NCBI GenBank assembly: GCA_022376925.1
Contig: JAIOJX010000027.1
Coordinates: 15,331,471-15,395,470 of the forward strand
Origin: Tragulus kanchil
Lineage: Eukaryota; Chordata; Mammalia; Artiodactyla; Tragulidae
Direction: 5' to 3'
Length of the DNA: 64,000 bases
Below the pieces are notes generated by a model that had not been told where the DNA came from, ran no database searches, and was given only the letters and a program-made list of their open reading frames with translations. The stretch's first letter is position 1, and every line of letters begins with the position of its first letter. This document shows positions 34,923 to 47,775 of the stretch, in pieces. The position numbers and the translations under genes were made by a program.

Positions 34923-36707
34923 TTTCTAAACTTCTCTGCCCACCCATCCATCCTGGGTCTATTTCTCAGTGCTCACTTTGTACATTAGTTTCTAATCGAC
35001 ATTTCAGTTCAGCGGATGCTTCTGGCTGACCTTAATCAGCATCGCAGTGGCTGGCTGCACAGGAAGGCCACGAGGAGGACCCGCCTGCCACCTGGGAGCG
35101 CTGATGAGACGTGGCCGCGGCTGCCCGGGGCACCCATTCAGCCACTCCGGTCCTGCTCCTGCTGCAACCCGGAGAGCTCCGCTCCCTGTAGGCAACTTCT
35201 CAGAGCAGCTATCGGAAGGCCACAGCACAGGGGGTGCCCGTGAAAGCGCACGTGCAGTTGCTCAGTCATGTCCGGCGCCCGGCGACCCCACGGGCTGCCG
35301 CCCACCAGGCTCGGCTGTCCACGGGCTTCCCCAGGCAAGAAGACTGCAGAGGGGTGCCATGCCCCCGTCCAGGGCGTCCTCCCGACCGGGGATGGAACCC
35401 GGGGCTCCTGCACGGCGAGCGTCGCGTTTACTGTCTGAGTCGCCAGGGCGGCCTGAAGCGCCCTCAGCTCTAGGCAGCGCGCGTGAGCCGTGGCGCTGGG
35501 CGCCTGCAGCCTGCTCTCCAGAGCCTCAGGAGAGGAAGCGGCGGCGTGTGCTGCTCCGCGCCACGCCTCCCAGGGGTGCAGGGCAGAAGGAAGGTGAGCG
35601 CTCAGGGAACCTGGGTGGAGGAGATGCAGCAGTCTCGGCAGCGCTTCTGCAAGTCTGAAACTGGGATTATTTCAACACGAATACCAAAGCCTCAGAAAGA
35701 ACTCGGCACTAATTCTGATAATGAAACTGTCGTCAACTGCCCTGTGAGGTAAAGGACCAGGAGGCAGCTCCGAGCCTGTGCCTCGGCACAGCCCAGACGA
35801 AGGCTCTCCTCTTCCGCTTTCTGTCTCTGTTAGATAAAGTAACAGCAGGTGTTTCCCAGGGAAGGCCCCTTGATACAGACAGTGAAGTCGCTGAGTCGTG
35901 TAGAACCCTCTGCGACCCACGGACGAGCCATGGGCTTCTTCAGGCGAGAATACTGGGGAGTGTCGCCCATCCCTCCTCCAGGGGGTCTTCCCGACCCGAG
36001 GATCAAACTGGGGTCTCCCGCTTTGCAGAAGCCTGTTCCACAGGCCTGTTTCTAAACTTCTCTGCCCACCCATCCATCCTGGGTCTATTTCTCAGTGCTC
36101 ACTTTGTACATTAGTTTCTAATCGACATTTCAGTTCAGCGGATGCTTCTGGCTGACCCACAAGCTCGTCATTCGGCTCCTTGGTGCCAGCAGACACATTC
36201 AAGAAGAGAAGCACCAATTAACGCTCGGATTCGGGCTCGTAAAAACTGTCATTTCTGGTGGGCAGGCTGAACAGAGATGTGAAGGCTGTTCTTGGGCTTT
36301 TTATTCACATGAATCATAACTCTGGATAAAAGGTTACAAAATCCAAAGTGACACCGGCTCACCATCTCAGGCCCACGTGTGCCTCTGCGTGCAGCCTGAA
36401 GGGACGAAGGCGCGGTGATGTTTTGGGGAAAAACAAACAGAAAGAGCCTTCTTTCTTCAGGGGGCTCTCAGGGTGCTGGCCAGGCGGGCGGCTGCATTAT
36501 CCTTTCACGGTATCTTCTTGTTTATGGATGTCACGGGCGGGCAGCCCAGGCCCTCTCATTTCTCATCATTTACCAAATACGAGCCCTTTCAGGACCAACA
36601 TCTTCTTCAAACTTAACAAAGGTACCTCTCACATGGGATGTTCAGGGCACAGCCTCTTTCAGTGACTCGGGTTTGTCTTCCAGATCATCAAGCAAAGCTG
36701 AGGTTCT

Positions 36708-36952
36708 GGGCTTCCCTGGTGGTCCAGTGGGTAAAGGGTCCGCCTTGCAGTGCAAGGGGCACCAGTTCGATCCCTGGCCCGGAAGATCCTACATGCTGCG
36801 CAACAGCCGAACTGGTGGGTCCAATGACGAGCCAGCGCTCTGTACCGAGAGAGGCCACTGTGATGGGAAGCCCACACAGGCCAAGGAATAAAGATGGATG
36901 AAAATAAAGAGAAATCCAATAAAGGGGGGCAAAATTAAAAAAAAAAAAAAAG
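36708..36952 (+). repeat. CHR-2-like SINE with target-site duplication
   Basis: GGGCTTCCCTGGTGGTCCAG, CAGTTCGATCCCTGGCCCGG, GAGGCCACTGTGATGGGAAG and AATAAAGATGGATGAAAATA, ending in an A tail. A 14-base flanking repeat, AAGCTGAGGTTCTG before and AAGCCGAGGTTCTT after the tail, is a probable target-site duplication. Confidence 0.93.
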
Positions 36953-38155
36953 CCGAGGTTCTTGCTTTGCTGCGTTTTCTCAAAGAGAAAACTGAAAACA
37001 GCTTGCCTTGTGCTTCTTTTCCGTAAGGGACGCTCTGTGGCCGTCTCGCTGTCAGCAGAGAGCAGCACAGCACGGCCATCTGATTTTGTTTCTGCTTCTT
37101 CTTTTCCCAGATGAACCGGTTCACGAGGCACGCCCGGTCTTCTGGAAAAGCACCTTCACCACAGTGGTGTGCAGGACAGAGGCCCTCCCGGGCGGGGCCG
37201 CACGCTGGGGAGGGGCAGGCTCCTCCCTCCAGACTCCCGGTCGGAGCAGGTGCACCTCTGAGCCTCCTCACTGCCCCCACACCCAACCCTGGAGGAAAAG
37301 GCCACCGCTCCACCCGCCTGAGGCCACCGCTCTCCTCCCGCCCTCCTTCGAGTGAGGCCTGAGCCGGCGCCCAGGCGACCCTGCGCTGCAGAGCTGGCCC
37401 TCGGGGCTGCCAGAGGGGGCGAGCCCTGCCCGCGCCTCTCACGGACCGGCCCTCGCGACCAGCGCCTGCGGTGGAATTCCACCGCCTCCCGGCACTCCGG
37501 TGCAGCTTCCAGGAGCTGCTCTGGGAGGCGGGCAGACGGGCAAGGCCGGGAGCAGAGGGGCTCCGCCGCTGCACGGAGGAGGGCCTCTCCACTCTCCAGG
37601 GAGGTCAGTGGTTCTGGAATAAGCTTTCAGTGGAGGGGTCAAAAAAAAGTCAATAAAACCGCGGTGAGCCTCCCGAGCTTCCAAGCTCCAGCATGCCCTG
37701 CAGATTCCGGTGGCACCGAAGCCTCACTGCTGGTGTTCACAGTGCCAAGGCCCTGACGCCACGGGAGCCTGGTGCTAACAGCCCTCACCCCGGCAGACCT
37801 CGGGGAGGTCGGCTCTCCAGCGCCTGGTGCGAGAGCATCGCGTGGACGTCACCGAGACCGCCACGGGGCAGCCGGGGCTCTGGACGCGGCTCCGGGCAGC
37901 GCCGTGGGCAGCGCCGGGCTCCCCGCGCGGCAGGGAGGGGCCTCGGGCAGGGACGCACCTCCTGACGCTGTCTCAGCAGCAAGCGGCCAGCCGGCCCCGC
38001 TGCGCCTCTCTCAAATCACAGCGCCGCCGGTCGAAGCCGTCTCAGCTCCGTGTTTCTTCTGTACCTCCCGCGGCCCTGCGGCTGGCTCCGGATGAGGGAC
38101 CACACTTTCCTGAGCAGACGCTGACCCCGGACAGGCCTCTCAGGCGGAGGAGGGC

Positions 38156-40428
38156 TCTGCTGCACGACTCCTGTTTCTGTCCGTGAGTTCGGGGCTGTGT
38201 CTTCGCCGCCAGGAGCAGTTGACTCGCTCTCCTTATTCATGTTTTAACCCGCACTTGGTTCAGCACCGGCCAGATACCCGCAGTGCTCCGGGAATAAACA
38301 AGAAAACACTCCCCGCTCACGGCTCAACCGCCCGACTCCCCGTCCAGTGCGCTCTCGGCAGCCGGAGCGAGCGGCCCGGCGCTGCCTCGCGGCTGAGCTC
38401 AGGGCCACGGCATCACGAGAGGAGGGCTGTGCCCAGAAACAGTTTCTTCTGAAACTGAGGCGAGAACAGGGACAAAAAGGAGACAGAAATTCTGGCTGAC
38501 TTCGCCCCACGCCTTCTCCTTCTGGAACGTGACTGACAAGTACTTACATTTTGCTCAACACGCAAAGCAGGGTCAGCCGTGTTCCTGCCCAGAGCCCGGG
38601 CTGTGAGGAGGCTGCTACTGGGGGCTTCCCAGGGGGCGCCGGTGTGAAGAGCCCGCCTGCCAGTGCCGGAGACACAAGAGCCTGGGGGCCGACCCCTGGG
38701 TGGGGACGATCCCCTGGAGGAGGGCACGGCACCGCAGTCCTGTGCTCTTGCCCGGGAGTCCCGGGGGCAGGGGGGCCTGGCGGGCTCCCGTCCACGGGGT
38801 CGCACAGAGTCCACGACTGAGCACGCGCACACAGAGGGCGTGTCTGTGTGCCTTCCACATTTAACTTCAGAGGTCTGAATAGACGTGGCAGGGAAGAAGA
38901 CCCCCGACAGGACGTTCTACTGCGCCAGCCCGCAGCACCCTCAGCCACAGGGTCCGCCCCAGCGAGACCGCCGGACTGGAGCCTGGGGCGGCGCGGCGGC
39001 AGAGACGGAGGGCCCTGCTGGAGGCGATCACTCAGGAGGAAGTCAAGCCACCCGATTAATCTCAGCTTTTCTTCAGTTGCGGCTAAAAATACCTTGGGAA
39101 AATGAAATCCGTGGGCTCACCACCAGCAGTTTTATTCTTGGAGGAGGGGACACATAAGCGAAATGGACGAGACAGCCGCTGCTCTAAGGAAGGAGCCCGA
39201 GCCGCCCGGTCGGCACCTCAGTGCCTGGGCGGCCCTCGCTGGCTCGGGCGCCGGCCAGAGGGGACGGATTCGGGCTGAGCCAACACGGGATCTGCTGCAC
39301 GACTCCTGTTTCTGTCCGTGAGTTCGGGGCTGTGTCTTCGCCGCCAGGAGCAGTTGACTCGCTCTCCTTATTCATGTTTTAACCCGCACTTGGTTCAGCA
39401 CCGGCCAGATACCCGCAGTGCTCCGGGAATAAACAAGAAAACACTCCCCGCTCACGGCTCAACCGCCCGACTCCCCGTCCAGTGCGCTCTCGGCAGCCGG
39501 AGCGAGCGGCCCGGCGCTGCCTCGCGGCTGAGCTCAGGGCCACGGCATCACGAGAGGAGGGCTGTGCCCAGAAACAGTTTCTTCTGAAACTGAGGCGAGA
39601 ACAGGGACAAAAAGGAGACAGAAATTCTGGCTGACTTCGCCCCACGCCTTCTCCTTCTGGAACGTGACTGACAAGTACTTACATTTTGCTCAACACGCAA
39701 AGCAGGGTCAGCCGTGTTCCTGCCCAGAGCCCGGGCTGTGAGGAGGCTGCTACTGGGGGCTTCCCAGGGGGCGCCGGTGTGAAGAGCCCGCCTGCCAGTG
39801 CCGGAGACACAAGAGCCTGGGGGCCGACCCCTGGGTGGGGACGATCCCCTGGAGGAGGGCACGGCACCGCAGTCCTGTGCTCTTGCCCGGGAGTCCCGGG
39901 GGCAGGGGGGCCTGGCGGGCTCCCGTCCACGGGGTCGCACAGAGTCCACGACTGAGCACGCGCACACAGAGGGCGTGTCTGTGTGCCTTCCACATTTAAC
40001 TTCAGAGGTCTGAATAGACGTGGCAGGGAAGAAGACCCCCGACAGGACGTTCTACTGCGCCAGCCCGCAGCACCCTCAGCCACAGGGTCCGCCCCAGCGA
40101 GACCGCCGGACTGGAGCCTGGGGCGGCGCGGGCGGCAGAGACGGGAGGGCCCTGCTGGAGGCGATCACTCAGGAGGAAGTCAAGCCACCCGATTAATCTC
40201 AGCTTTTCTTCAGTTGCGGCTAAAAATACCTTGGGAAAATGAAATCCGTGGGCTCACCACCAGCAGTTTTATTCTTGGAGGAGGGGACACATAAGCGAAA
40301 TGGACGAGACAGCCGCTGCTCTAAGGAAGGAGCCCGGAGCCGCCCGGTCGGCACCTCAGTGCCTGGGCGGCCCCTCGCTGGCTCGGGCGCCGGCCAGAGG
40401 GGACGGATTCGGGCTGAGCCAACACCGG
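38156..40428 (+). repeat. Tandem duplication J (period 1135)
   Basis: Copy 1 is 38156-39290 and copy 2 is 39291-40428. The last 300 bases of copy 1 lack single bases in G or C runs that copy 2 has (GCGGCGCGGCGG against GCGGCGCGGGCGG, GAGCCCGAGCC against GAGCCCGGAGCC, CACGGGA against CACCGGGGA). Confidence 0.95.
38621..38831 (+). repeat. Bov-tA SINE (copy at 39756-39966)
   Basis: GGGGCTTCCCAGGGGGCGCC, GGGTGGGGACGATCCCCTGG, GGGGCCTGGCGGGCTCCCGT and GTCGCACAGAGTCCACGACT. GC-enriched and diverged, but in the right order. Confidence 0.85.
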
Positions 40429-41035
40429 GGATGCTCCTGAAACTGCCTGTGAAGTGGAGCGGCTCCCTGGAGCTCTCGAGCCCTCCCGACCCCGGCCGAG
40501 GCCTTGGAGACGGAGGGCAGGGCAGAGCACACCAGGGCCACCGCCTCCCAGGTCGCCGTGAGGGTCAAATGGACGGATCTGTCAACACCGAGAACAGGGC
40601 CGAGGGGAAGCCACCGAAAGACGGTGGACAAAGGCGCCAGGGCCGGAGCTGGGGCGGACACACGGTCCTCGCGGCAGGGGCCACGGCCAGCGCGGGGTCC
40701 GTGCCCAGGCCCGCCAGTGGGCCAGCTGAGACCCAGCTGCGTTGCAGGGGCGCCTGCTGGGCTGAGGCAAAGCCAGGAGAGCTGCAGAGAGCCGGGAGGT
40801 CCTGCTGAGGCCCCGAGCGAGGAGGACAGCTCGGGGGAGCATGGACGGGGCCTCCAGTCCCTGCCGCTGCCCTGCCCGGTCCCTCCGTCGTCTGGGGGCA
40901 TTCTGCTGCCTACGGCAGGTGCGGGGCCACAGACACACGACAGGTCCAGCTGGGGCCTGCAGAGGCTGGGGTCACCAGCTCCCTCGCTCTGGAGGAATCC
41001 CTGGGCCCAGGGGAAAGGACCGCGTCCCAACTCAC

Positions 41036-41176
41036 CACTTTGGGCTTGAAGGGCGGCTGGATCTCCCTGTTCTCCAGCTTCTCCCAGTCGATCCTCCGGA
41101 AGAAGGCGTGCTCCCGCACGTCGCGCTCGCCCTCGGGCCCGCAGCCCAGCCGCTTGCCAGGGTGCTTGGTCATCAG
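41036..41176 (-). CDS. PRKCA: PRKCA exon 16: end of C-lobe and start of AGC tail, residues 572-618
   Basis: A 141-bp, 47-codon exon reading [40 protein letters not shown] and PPFKPKV. It contains the HPGKRLG alpha-I segment and the [15 protein letters not shown] and PPFKPKV motifs that start the AGC C-tail. The acceptor is CTTTCTAG before CTGATG and the donor is AAAGTG then GTGAGTTGG. Both are phase 0. Gly578 is Ala in the human protein as I remember it; this is a mild change in a surface turn. Confidence 0.97.
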
Positions 41177-42462
<1,286 letters not shown>

Positions 42463-42482
42463 TTATCTGGCCCTCTCGAGTC

Positions 42483-44817
42483 ATGCTTTTAACAATTTGC
42501 AAATAAACGATAATTAACCCATTCATCGTGTAATTATGCGCAGCCTCACGGGCCACGGCGGGCTCTCAGGCTCCGCGCGTCCTCCTCCCCAGCTGGGCCA
42601 GCGATGAGCCCGCGGACCCCAGGGGATGCGCGGCAGAGCCGACCCCAGGCTGTTTGGAACTGCCTCCCTGTCCTCTTGCCCCCAACCTCATGATCGTTCA
42701 TTAGATTTCTACGAGTCCGGACTCCATGTTTCAAGTTAGGCTGCCTGTTAACCGAAGCCGGGCTTGGCGTAAGAAGTTTCTGAACCCAGGTGTCCTGCCA
42801 GTGGTCGCTGTCCAGTCGCTCAGTCCTGACTCTCTGCGAGCACGCCAGGCTTCTCTGTCCTCATCTCCTGGAGTTTGCTCAGACGCGTGTCCATTGAGTT
42901 GGTGATGCCGCCCAGCCATCTCGCCCTCTGTCGCCCCCTTCCCCTCCTGCCGTCAGTCTGGCCAGCATCAGGGCCTTTCCCAGGGAGCTGGCCTTTCACA
43001 TCTGGTGGCCACAGTACCGAAGCTTCAGCATCAGTCCTTCCAGTGAATATTCAGTGCCTTCCTCAGCGACAGGAAGCTTGTGGATTTTATACAGGCAGCC
43101 AAGGGGGGGTGGTTCACGCTTCCCAGAACGACCGCTGAGTCAGTACTCCTCCGTCATCTCACAGGAGACGTGAGACGACTCACACGCAGATCGCTGATGG
43201 GGGCAGGGCGCCCAGGGACAACTCCGGCTGAAGTTCTGGGATACAGGACTCTCACCTCGTCTTCAGGATTGAAGACCCGGCATAAACGACCCCGGTGGAA
43301 AGGCACAGAAGGAGACACTGGGCACTTTACGGTGAATGCCAGGGACACTCCCAGATGTAGGTGCTCATTAGAGATCCGGGTAAACACGGTCTATTCCGAA
43401 AGTGGTCATATTTGTCAGGCAGTCAAGGATCAGAAGACATGCGTAGGCTGCTTTATGCATAACTGTCCCCCAGCTGCTGACAATAAATAAACCAAACGAG
43501 AAGGAAATGGCAATAAACTCTTTTTTTTTTCCTGCTCATCTTCAGCCCTCTGTGATTAAAGAGGACAAATGCAGACCTCGAAACCCCATCAACAGCTTGA
43601 TCATTCGTCTCCTTTCTCAGTAACGGCACCCACTCCTGCAGCGCTGGGATGCTTTTAACAATTTGCAAATAAACGATAATTAACCCATTCATCGTGTAAT
43701 TATGCGCAGCCTCACGGGCCACGGCGGGCTCTCAGGCTCCGCGCGTCCTCCTCCCCAGCTGGGCCAGCGATGAGCCCGCGGACCCCAGGGGATGCGCGGC
43801 AGAGCCGACCCCAGGCTGTTTGGAACTGCCTCCCTGTCCTCTTGCCCCCAACCTCATGATCGTTCATTAGATTTCTACGAGTCCGGACTCCATGTTTCAA
43901 GTTAGGCTGCCTGTTAACCGAAGCCGGGCTTGGCGTAAGAAGTTTCTGAACCCAGGTGTCCTGCCAGTGGTCGCTGTCCAGTCGCTCAGTCCTGACTCTC
44001 TGCGAGCACGCCAGGCTTCTCTGTCCTCATCTCCTGGAGTTTGCTCAGACGCGTGTCCATTGAGTTGGTGATGCCGCCCAGCCATCTCGCCCTCTGTCGC
44101 CCCCTTCCCCTCCTGCCGTCAGTCTGGCCAGCATCAGGGCCTTTCCCAGGGAGCTGGCCTTTCACATCTGGTGGCCACAGTACCGAAGCTTCAGCATCAG
44201 TCCTTCCAGTGAATATTCAGTGCCTTCCTCAGCGACAGGAAGCTTGTGGATTTTATACAGGCAGCCAAGGGGGGGTGGTTCACGCTTCCCAGAACGACCG
44301 CTGAGTCAGTACTCCTCCGTCATCTCACAGGAGACGTGAGACGACTCACACGCAGATCGCTGATGGGGGCAGGGCGCCCAGGGACAACTCCGGCTGAAGT
44401 TCTGGGATACAGGACTCCTCACCTCGTCTTCAGGATTGAAGACCCGGCATAAACGACCCCGGTGGAAAGGCACAGAAGGAGACACTGGGCACTTTACGGT
44501 GAATGCCAGGGACACTCCCAGATGTAGGTGCTCATTAGAGATCCGGGTAAACACGGTCTATTCCGAAAGTGGTCATATTTGTCAGGCAGTCAAGGATCAG
44601 AAGACATGCGTAGGCTGCTTTATGCATAACTGTCCCCCAGCTGCTGACAATAAATAAACCAAACGAGAAGGAAATGGCAATAAACTCTTTTTTTTTTCCT
44701 GCTCATCTTCAGCCCTCTGTGATTAAAGAGGACAAATGCAGACCTCGAAACCCCATCAACAGCTTGATCATTCGTCTCCTTTCTCAGTAACGGCACCCAC
44801 TCCCTGCAGCGCTGGGA
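42483..44817 (+). repeat. Tandem duplication K (period 1166)
   Basis: Copy 1 is 42483-43648 and copy 2 is 43649-44817, joined at ATGCTTTTAACAATTTGC. Copy 1 lacks one C near its end (CACTCCTGCAGC against CACTCCCTGCAGC) and a CT pair near 43250. Longest period in the window. Confidence 0.95.
42806..43070 (-). repeat. BovB (RTE) LINE 3' end (copy at 43972-44236)
   Basis: Reverse-complement BovB: TGTCCAGTCGCTCAGTCCTG, GCACGCCAGGCTTCTCTGTC, GTGTCCATTGAGTTGGTGAT, CATCTGGTGGCCACAGTACC and TCAGCATCAGTCCTTCCAGT. Confidence 0.92.
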
Positions 44818-46856
44818 GCTGGGGTGACCGCGCCTTCAGCATCCTTCCTGAGTCACAGCCCGGGCACAGGCTCGCGTGTCCAGTGAGGAGCTGGCGAGAA
44901 AGACCAACAGCGGGGTCTGGACTGAAAGCCCGCGCTGGCAGAAGGCATGGTGGAGACTCAGGCCGGACCCAACACGGCAACCGGATGCAGGATGCGGCTC
45001 AAACGTCCTGTTTAAAGTGTATCCCCATTTCCAACAGGGATGATGAAAACTGCAAGGGGCGACGTCAGGCAGGCTCGGCGACTGTGAGAAAACGAGCCGA
45101 GCATTTTGGAGCCACCGGGTGTGGGAATCTGAGTCCGAGGCCTTGGGGGCCATCTGCCAGGGAAACCCAGGGGCCGGCCCGGCAGGAGCGCTCTTGGGGA
45201 AGAGGGCCCAGGGTCCCCTGGGACCAAGGAGGCAGGACAGGGCGGCGGAGGGTGCGGGGGGTGACCCGCTGCAGGCCTGAGCGGGGAGCCCCGCCGCTGC
45301 GGCCAGTGACGAGTCAGCTCGTCTCCGTCGGTGACGTGCGCCTTGGAAGCGGATCTGGACCACTCCGGCCTCCCGACTGCGCGGGCTGGCCACGCAAATG
45401 CGACTCGGTGAAAGCGGGCTTGTTTTCTGGACTCCAGGCTCAGGATGTGCACGTGGGATCCAGGCAGGGAACTCGGCTTTCCGTGGCTTGGTGAACAGGT
45501 GCCTCCCGTGGGGGCTGACCACGCAGCCAAATTTTACTGCCAAAGCTGGAAAGGAGGGAAGCTCACTGGAGGGGCAGGAGCTTGTGCTTTGCCAGCTGCC
45601 GTCCCCCTGACAACACTGATGCAGAATTGGCTTTTCTTTCTTTACAGACTAAGATGTTTAGTTTTAAGAAGTTTCCTTGGGTGGGGGGACCTGAATAAAT
45701 AATACACAAGCCACTTTTTTAATATATATATATATTTTGGCCACTTCTATTGGTCTTTCATTTCTTTCCATCTTTTTTTTCCTGCTCATCTTCAGCCCTC
45801 TGTGATTAAAGAGGACAAATGCAGACCTCGAAACCCCATCAACAGCTTGATCATTCGTCTCCTTTCTCAGTAACGGCACCCACTCCCTGCAGCGCTGGGA
45901 GCTGGGGTGACCGCGCCTTCAGCATCCTTCCTGAGTCACAGCCCGGGCACAGGCTCGCGTGTCCAGTGAGGAGCTGGCGAGAAAGACCAACAGCGGGGTC
46001 TGGACTGAAAGCCCGCGCTGGCAGAAGGCATGGTGGAGACTCAGGCCGGACCCAACACGGCAACCGGATGCAGGATGCGGCTCAAACGTCCTGTTTAAAG
46101 TGTATCCCCATTTCCAACAGGGATGATGAAAACTGCAAGGGGCGACGTCAGGCAGGCTCGGCGACTGTGAGAAAACGAGCCGAGCATTTTGGAGCCACCG
46201 GGTGTGGGAATCTGAGTCCGAGGCCTTGGGGGCCATCTGCCAGGGAAACCCAGGGGCCGGCCCGGCAGGAGCGCTCTTGGGGAAGAGGGCCCAGGGTCCC
46301 CTGGGACCAAGGAGGCAGGACAGGGCGGCGGAGGGTGCGGGGGGTGACCCGCTGCAGGCCTGAGCGGGGAGCCCCGCCGCTGCGGCCAGTGACGAGTCAG
46401 CTCGTCTCCGTCGGTGACGTGCGCCTTGGAAGCGGATCTGGACCACTCCGGCCTCCCGACTGCGCGGGCTGGCCACGCAAATGCGACTCGGTGAAAGCGG
46501 GCTTGTTTTCTGGACTCCAGGCTCAGGATGTGCACGTGGGATCCAGGCAGGGAACTCGGCTTTCCGTGGCTTGGTGAACAGGTGCCTCCCGTGGGGGCTG
46601 ACCACGCAGCCAAATTTTACTGCCAAAGCTGGAAAGGAGGGAAGCTCACTGGAGGGGCAGGAGCTTGTGCTTTGCCAGCTGCCGTCCCCCTGACAACACT
46701 GATGCAGAATTGGCTTTTCTTTCTTTACAGACTAAGATGTTTAGTTTTAAGAAGTTTCCTTGGGTGGGGGGACCTGAATAAATAATACACAAGCCACTTT
46801 TTTAATATATATATATATTTTGGCCACTTCTATTGGTCTTTCATTTCTTTCCATCT
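44690..46856 (+). repeat. Tandem duplication L (period 1083), chained to K
   Basis: Copy 1 is 44690-45773 and copy 2 is 45773-46856. Both begin at a T run followed by CCTGCTCATCTTCAGCCCTC. Copy 1 ends inside the CHR-2 SINE at CTTTCCATCTTT, so the join is T run to T run. Confidence 0.95.
45718..45735. repeat. Short (TA)n tract (copy at 46801-46818)
   Basis: An alternating TA tract next to the T-rich start of the CHR-2 SINE tail. It is repeated by duplication L. Confidence 0.85.
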
Positions 46857-47072
46857 TTGTTCTTTGGCCTGTGTGGGCCTCCCATCGCAGTGGCCTCTCT
46901 TGCTGCAGAGCACCGGCTCTGGGTGCATGCGCTCCAGAGCACTGGCTTGGTAGTTGGACACATCGATTCAGCTGCTCTGCGGCACGTGGGATCTTCCCAG
47001 GTCAGGGCTTGAACCGGCGCCCCCTGCTCTGCAAGGCGGTGTCCTTACCCGCTGGACCACCAGGGAAGCCCC
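46818..47072 (-). repeat. CHR-2-like SINE (head-less copy at 45735-45774)
   Basis: Reverse complement of the CHR-2 family: CATCTTTGTTCTTTGGCCTG, GTGGGCCTCCCATCGCAGTG, GCGGCACGTGGGATCTTCCC, CTGCAAGGCGGTGTCCTTAC and GGACCACCAGGGAAGCCCC. Confidence 0.93.
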
Positions 47073-47689
47073 ACAAGCTACTTTTTTAATACCAAGTCTT
47101 AACATCACTGAAATAAAGACCAAATATAGGTAGAACCTCTTATCTCTTAATCCTTAAAAAACGACTTCAGTGTCTAGAAAAGACACAATGAAAGAGAAAG
47201 GAGGGGCCGCAGGTCGGGGGCAGGGCCTCCCAGCCTAGCGGGAAGCCCCGGGTCTCCCAGTGACCTCCCCGCCCGCGGGGCGGGTGCCCTCTGCCTCGCT
47301 GACCTCAGGCCCCTGTCCTCTCCCGTGCTCCACGCCAGCCACACTGACGGCTTCCTCGCCATCTCCTCAGCGTCGTGGCACACTTCCGCCCTGGGGCCTT
47401 GGCTCTTGCTGTCCCTCAGTCTGGAATGGTCGCGGACGTCTGACTGTGGACGCCGTCTCCCCTCCTTCTCATCGTGACTTCATCTGCTCCGCGAGGGCCT
47501 CCCTAGCGAGCATTTCAAGTGTCCTCCAACCCTGTCTGCTCTCCTCCTGGTGGGCTACTCTCCTCATTAGCTTACCACTGTCACAGGCCACCGGCCACAG
47601 GTCACACACGAAACAAACGTCCACAGCGTCTGACACAGCAGAGCTTGAGAACAGCTGGTGGCCGGGGCTGGGTCCTGGTGCTTCCACCG

Positions 47690-47775
47690 CCTCTGCCTTG
47701 GTGCGACCCCTGGTCAGGGAGCTAAGGCCCCGCCAGCCATGAGGCCAATAAATAGACAAATAAATAAGCAAAACT
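47690..47775 (+). repeat. CHR-1-like SINE fragment
   Basis: TTGGTGCGACCCCTGGTCAG, GGAGCTAAGGCCCCGCCAGC and the tail AATAAATAGACAAATAAATA suggest a short CHR-1 3' end. Confidence 0.5.

Larger units (their letters stand above)
33898..36156 (+). repeat. Tandem duplication I (period about 1127)
   Basis: Copy 1 is 33898-35030 and copy 2 is 35026-36156, overlapping at the shared CTGAC. Two one-base run differences lie near the start of copy 2 (ACCCCGCC to ACCCGCC, GGCCCGCGG to GGCCGCGG). GCGGCTCG in copy 1 reads GTCGCG in copy 2. Confidence 0.95.
28339..41035 (-). other. PRKCA: PRKCA intron 16
   Basis: 12.7 kb as assembled, about 9.3 kb after removing one copy each of duplications H, I and J. It holds BovB, five Bov-tA sites and one CHR-2 SINE (entered separately). 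The stretch 29.1-30.9 kb is GC-rich with nothing recognised; its long plus-strand open frame is rejected as chance. Confidence 0.9.

Noticed and set aside
44736..46577. A repeated 252-codon frame in both copies of L
   Set aside because: It is identical only because the DNA is duplicated. It lies antisense in an intron with no motif or splice context.
42483..46856. A triplicated segment as a true gene-family or enhancer expansion
   Set aside because: The copies are explained by two chained duplications of the common artefact-like period, with joins at T runs and short shared strings.
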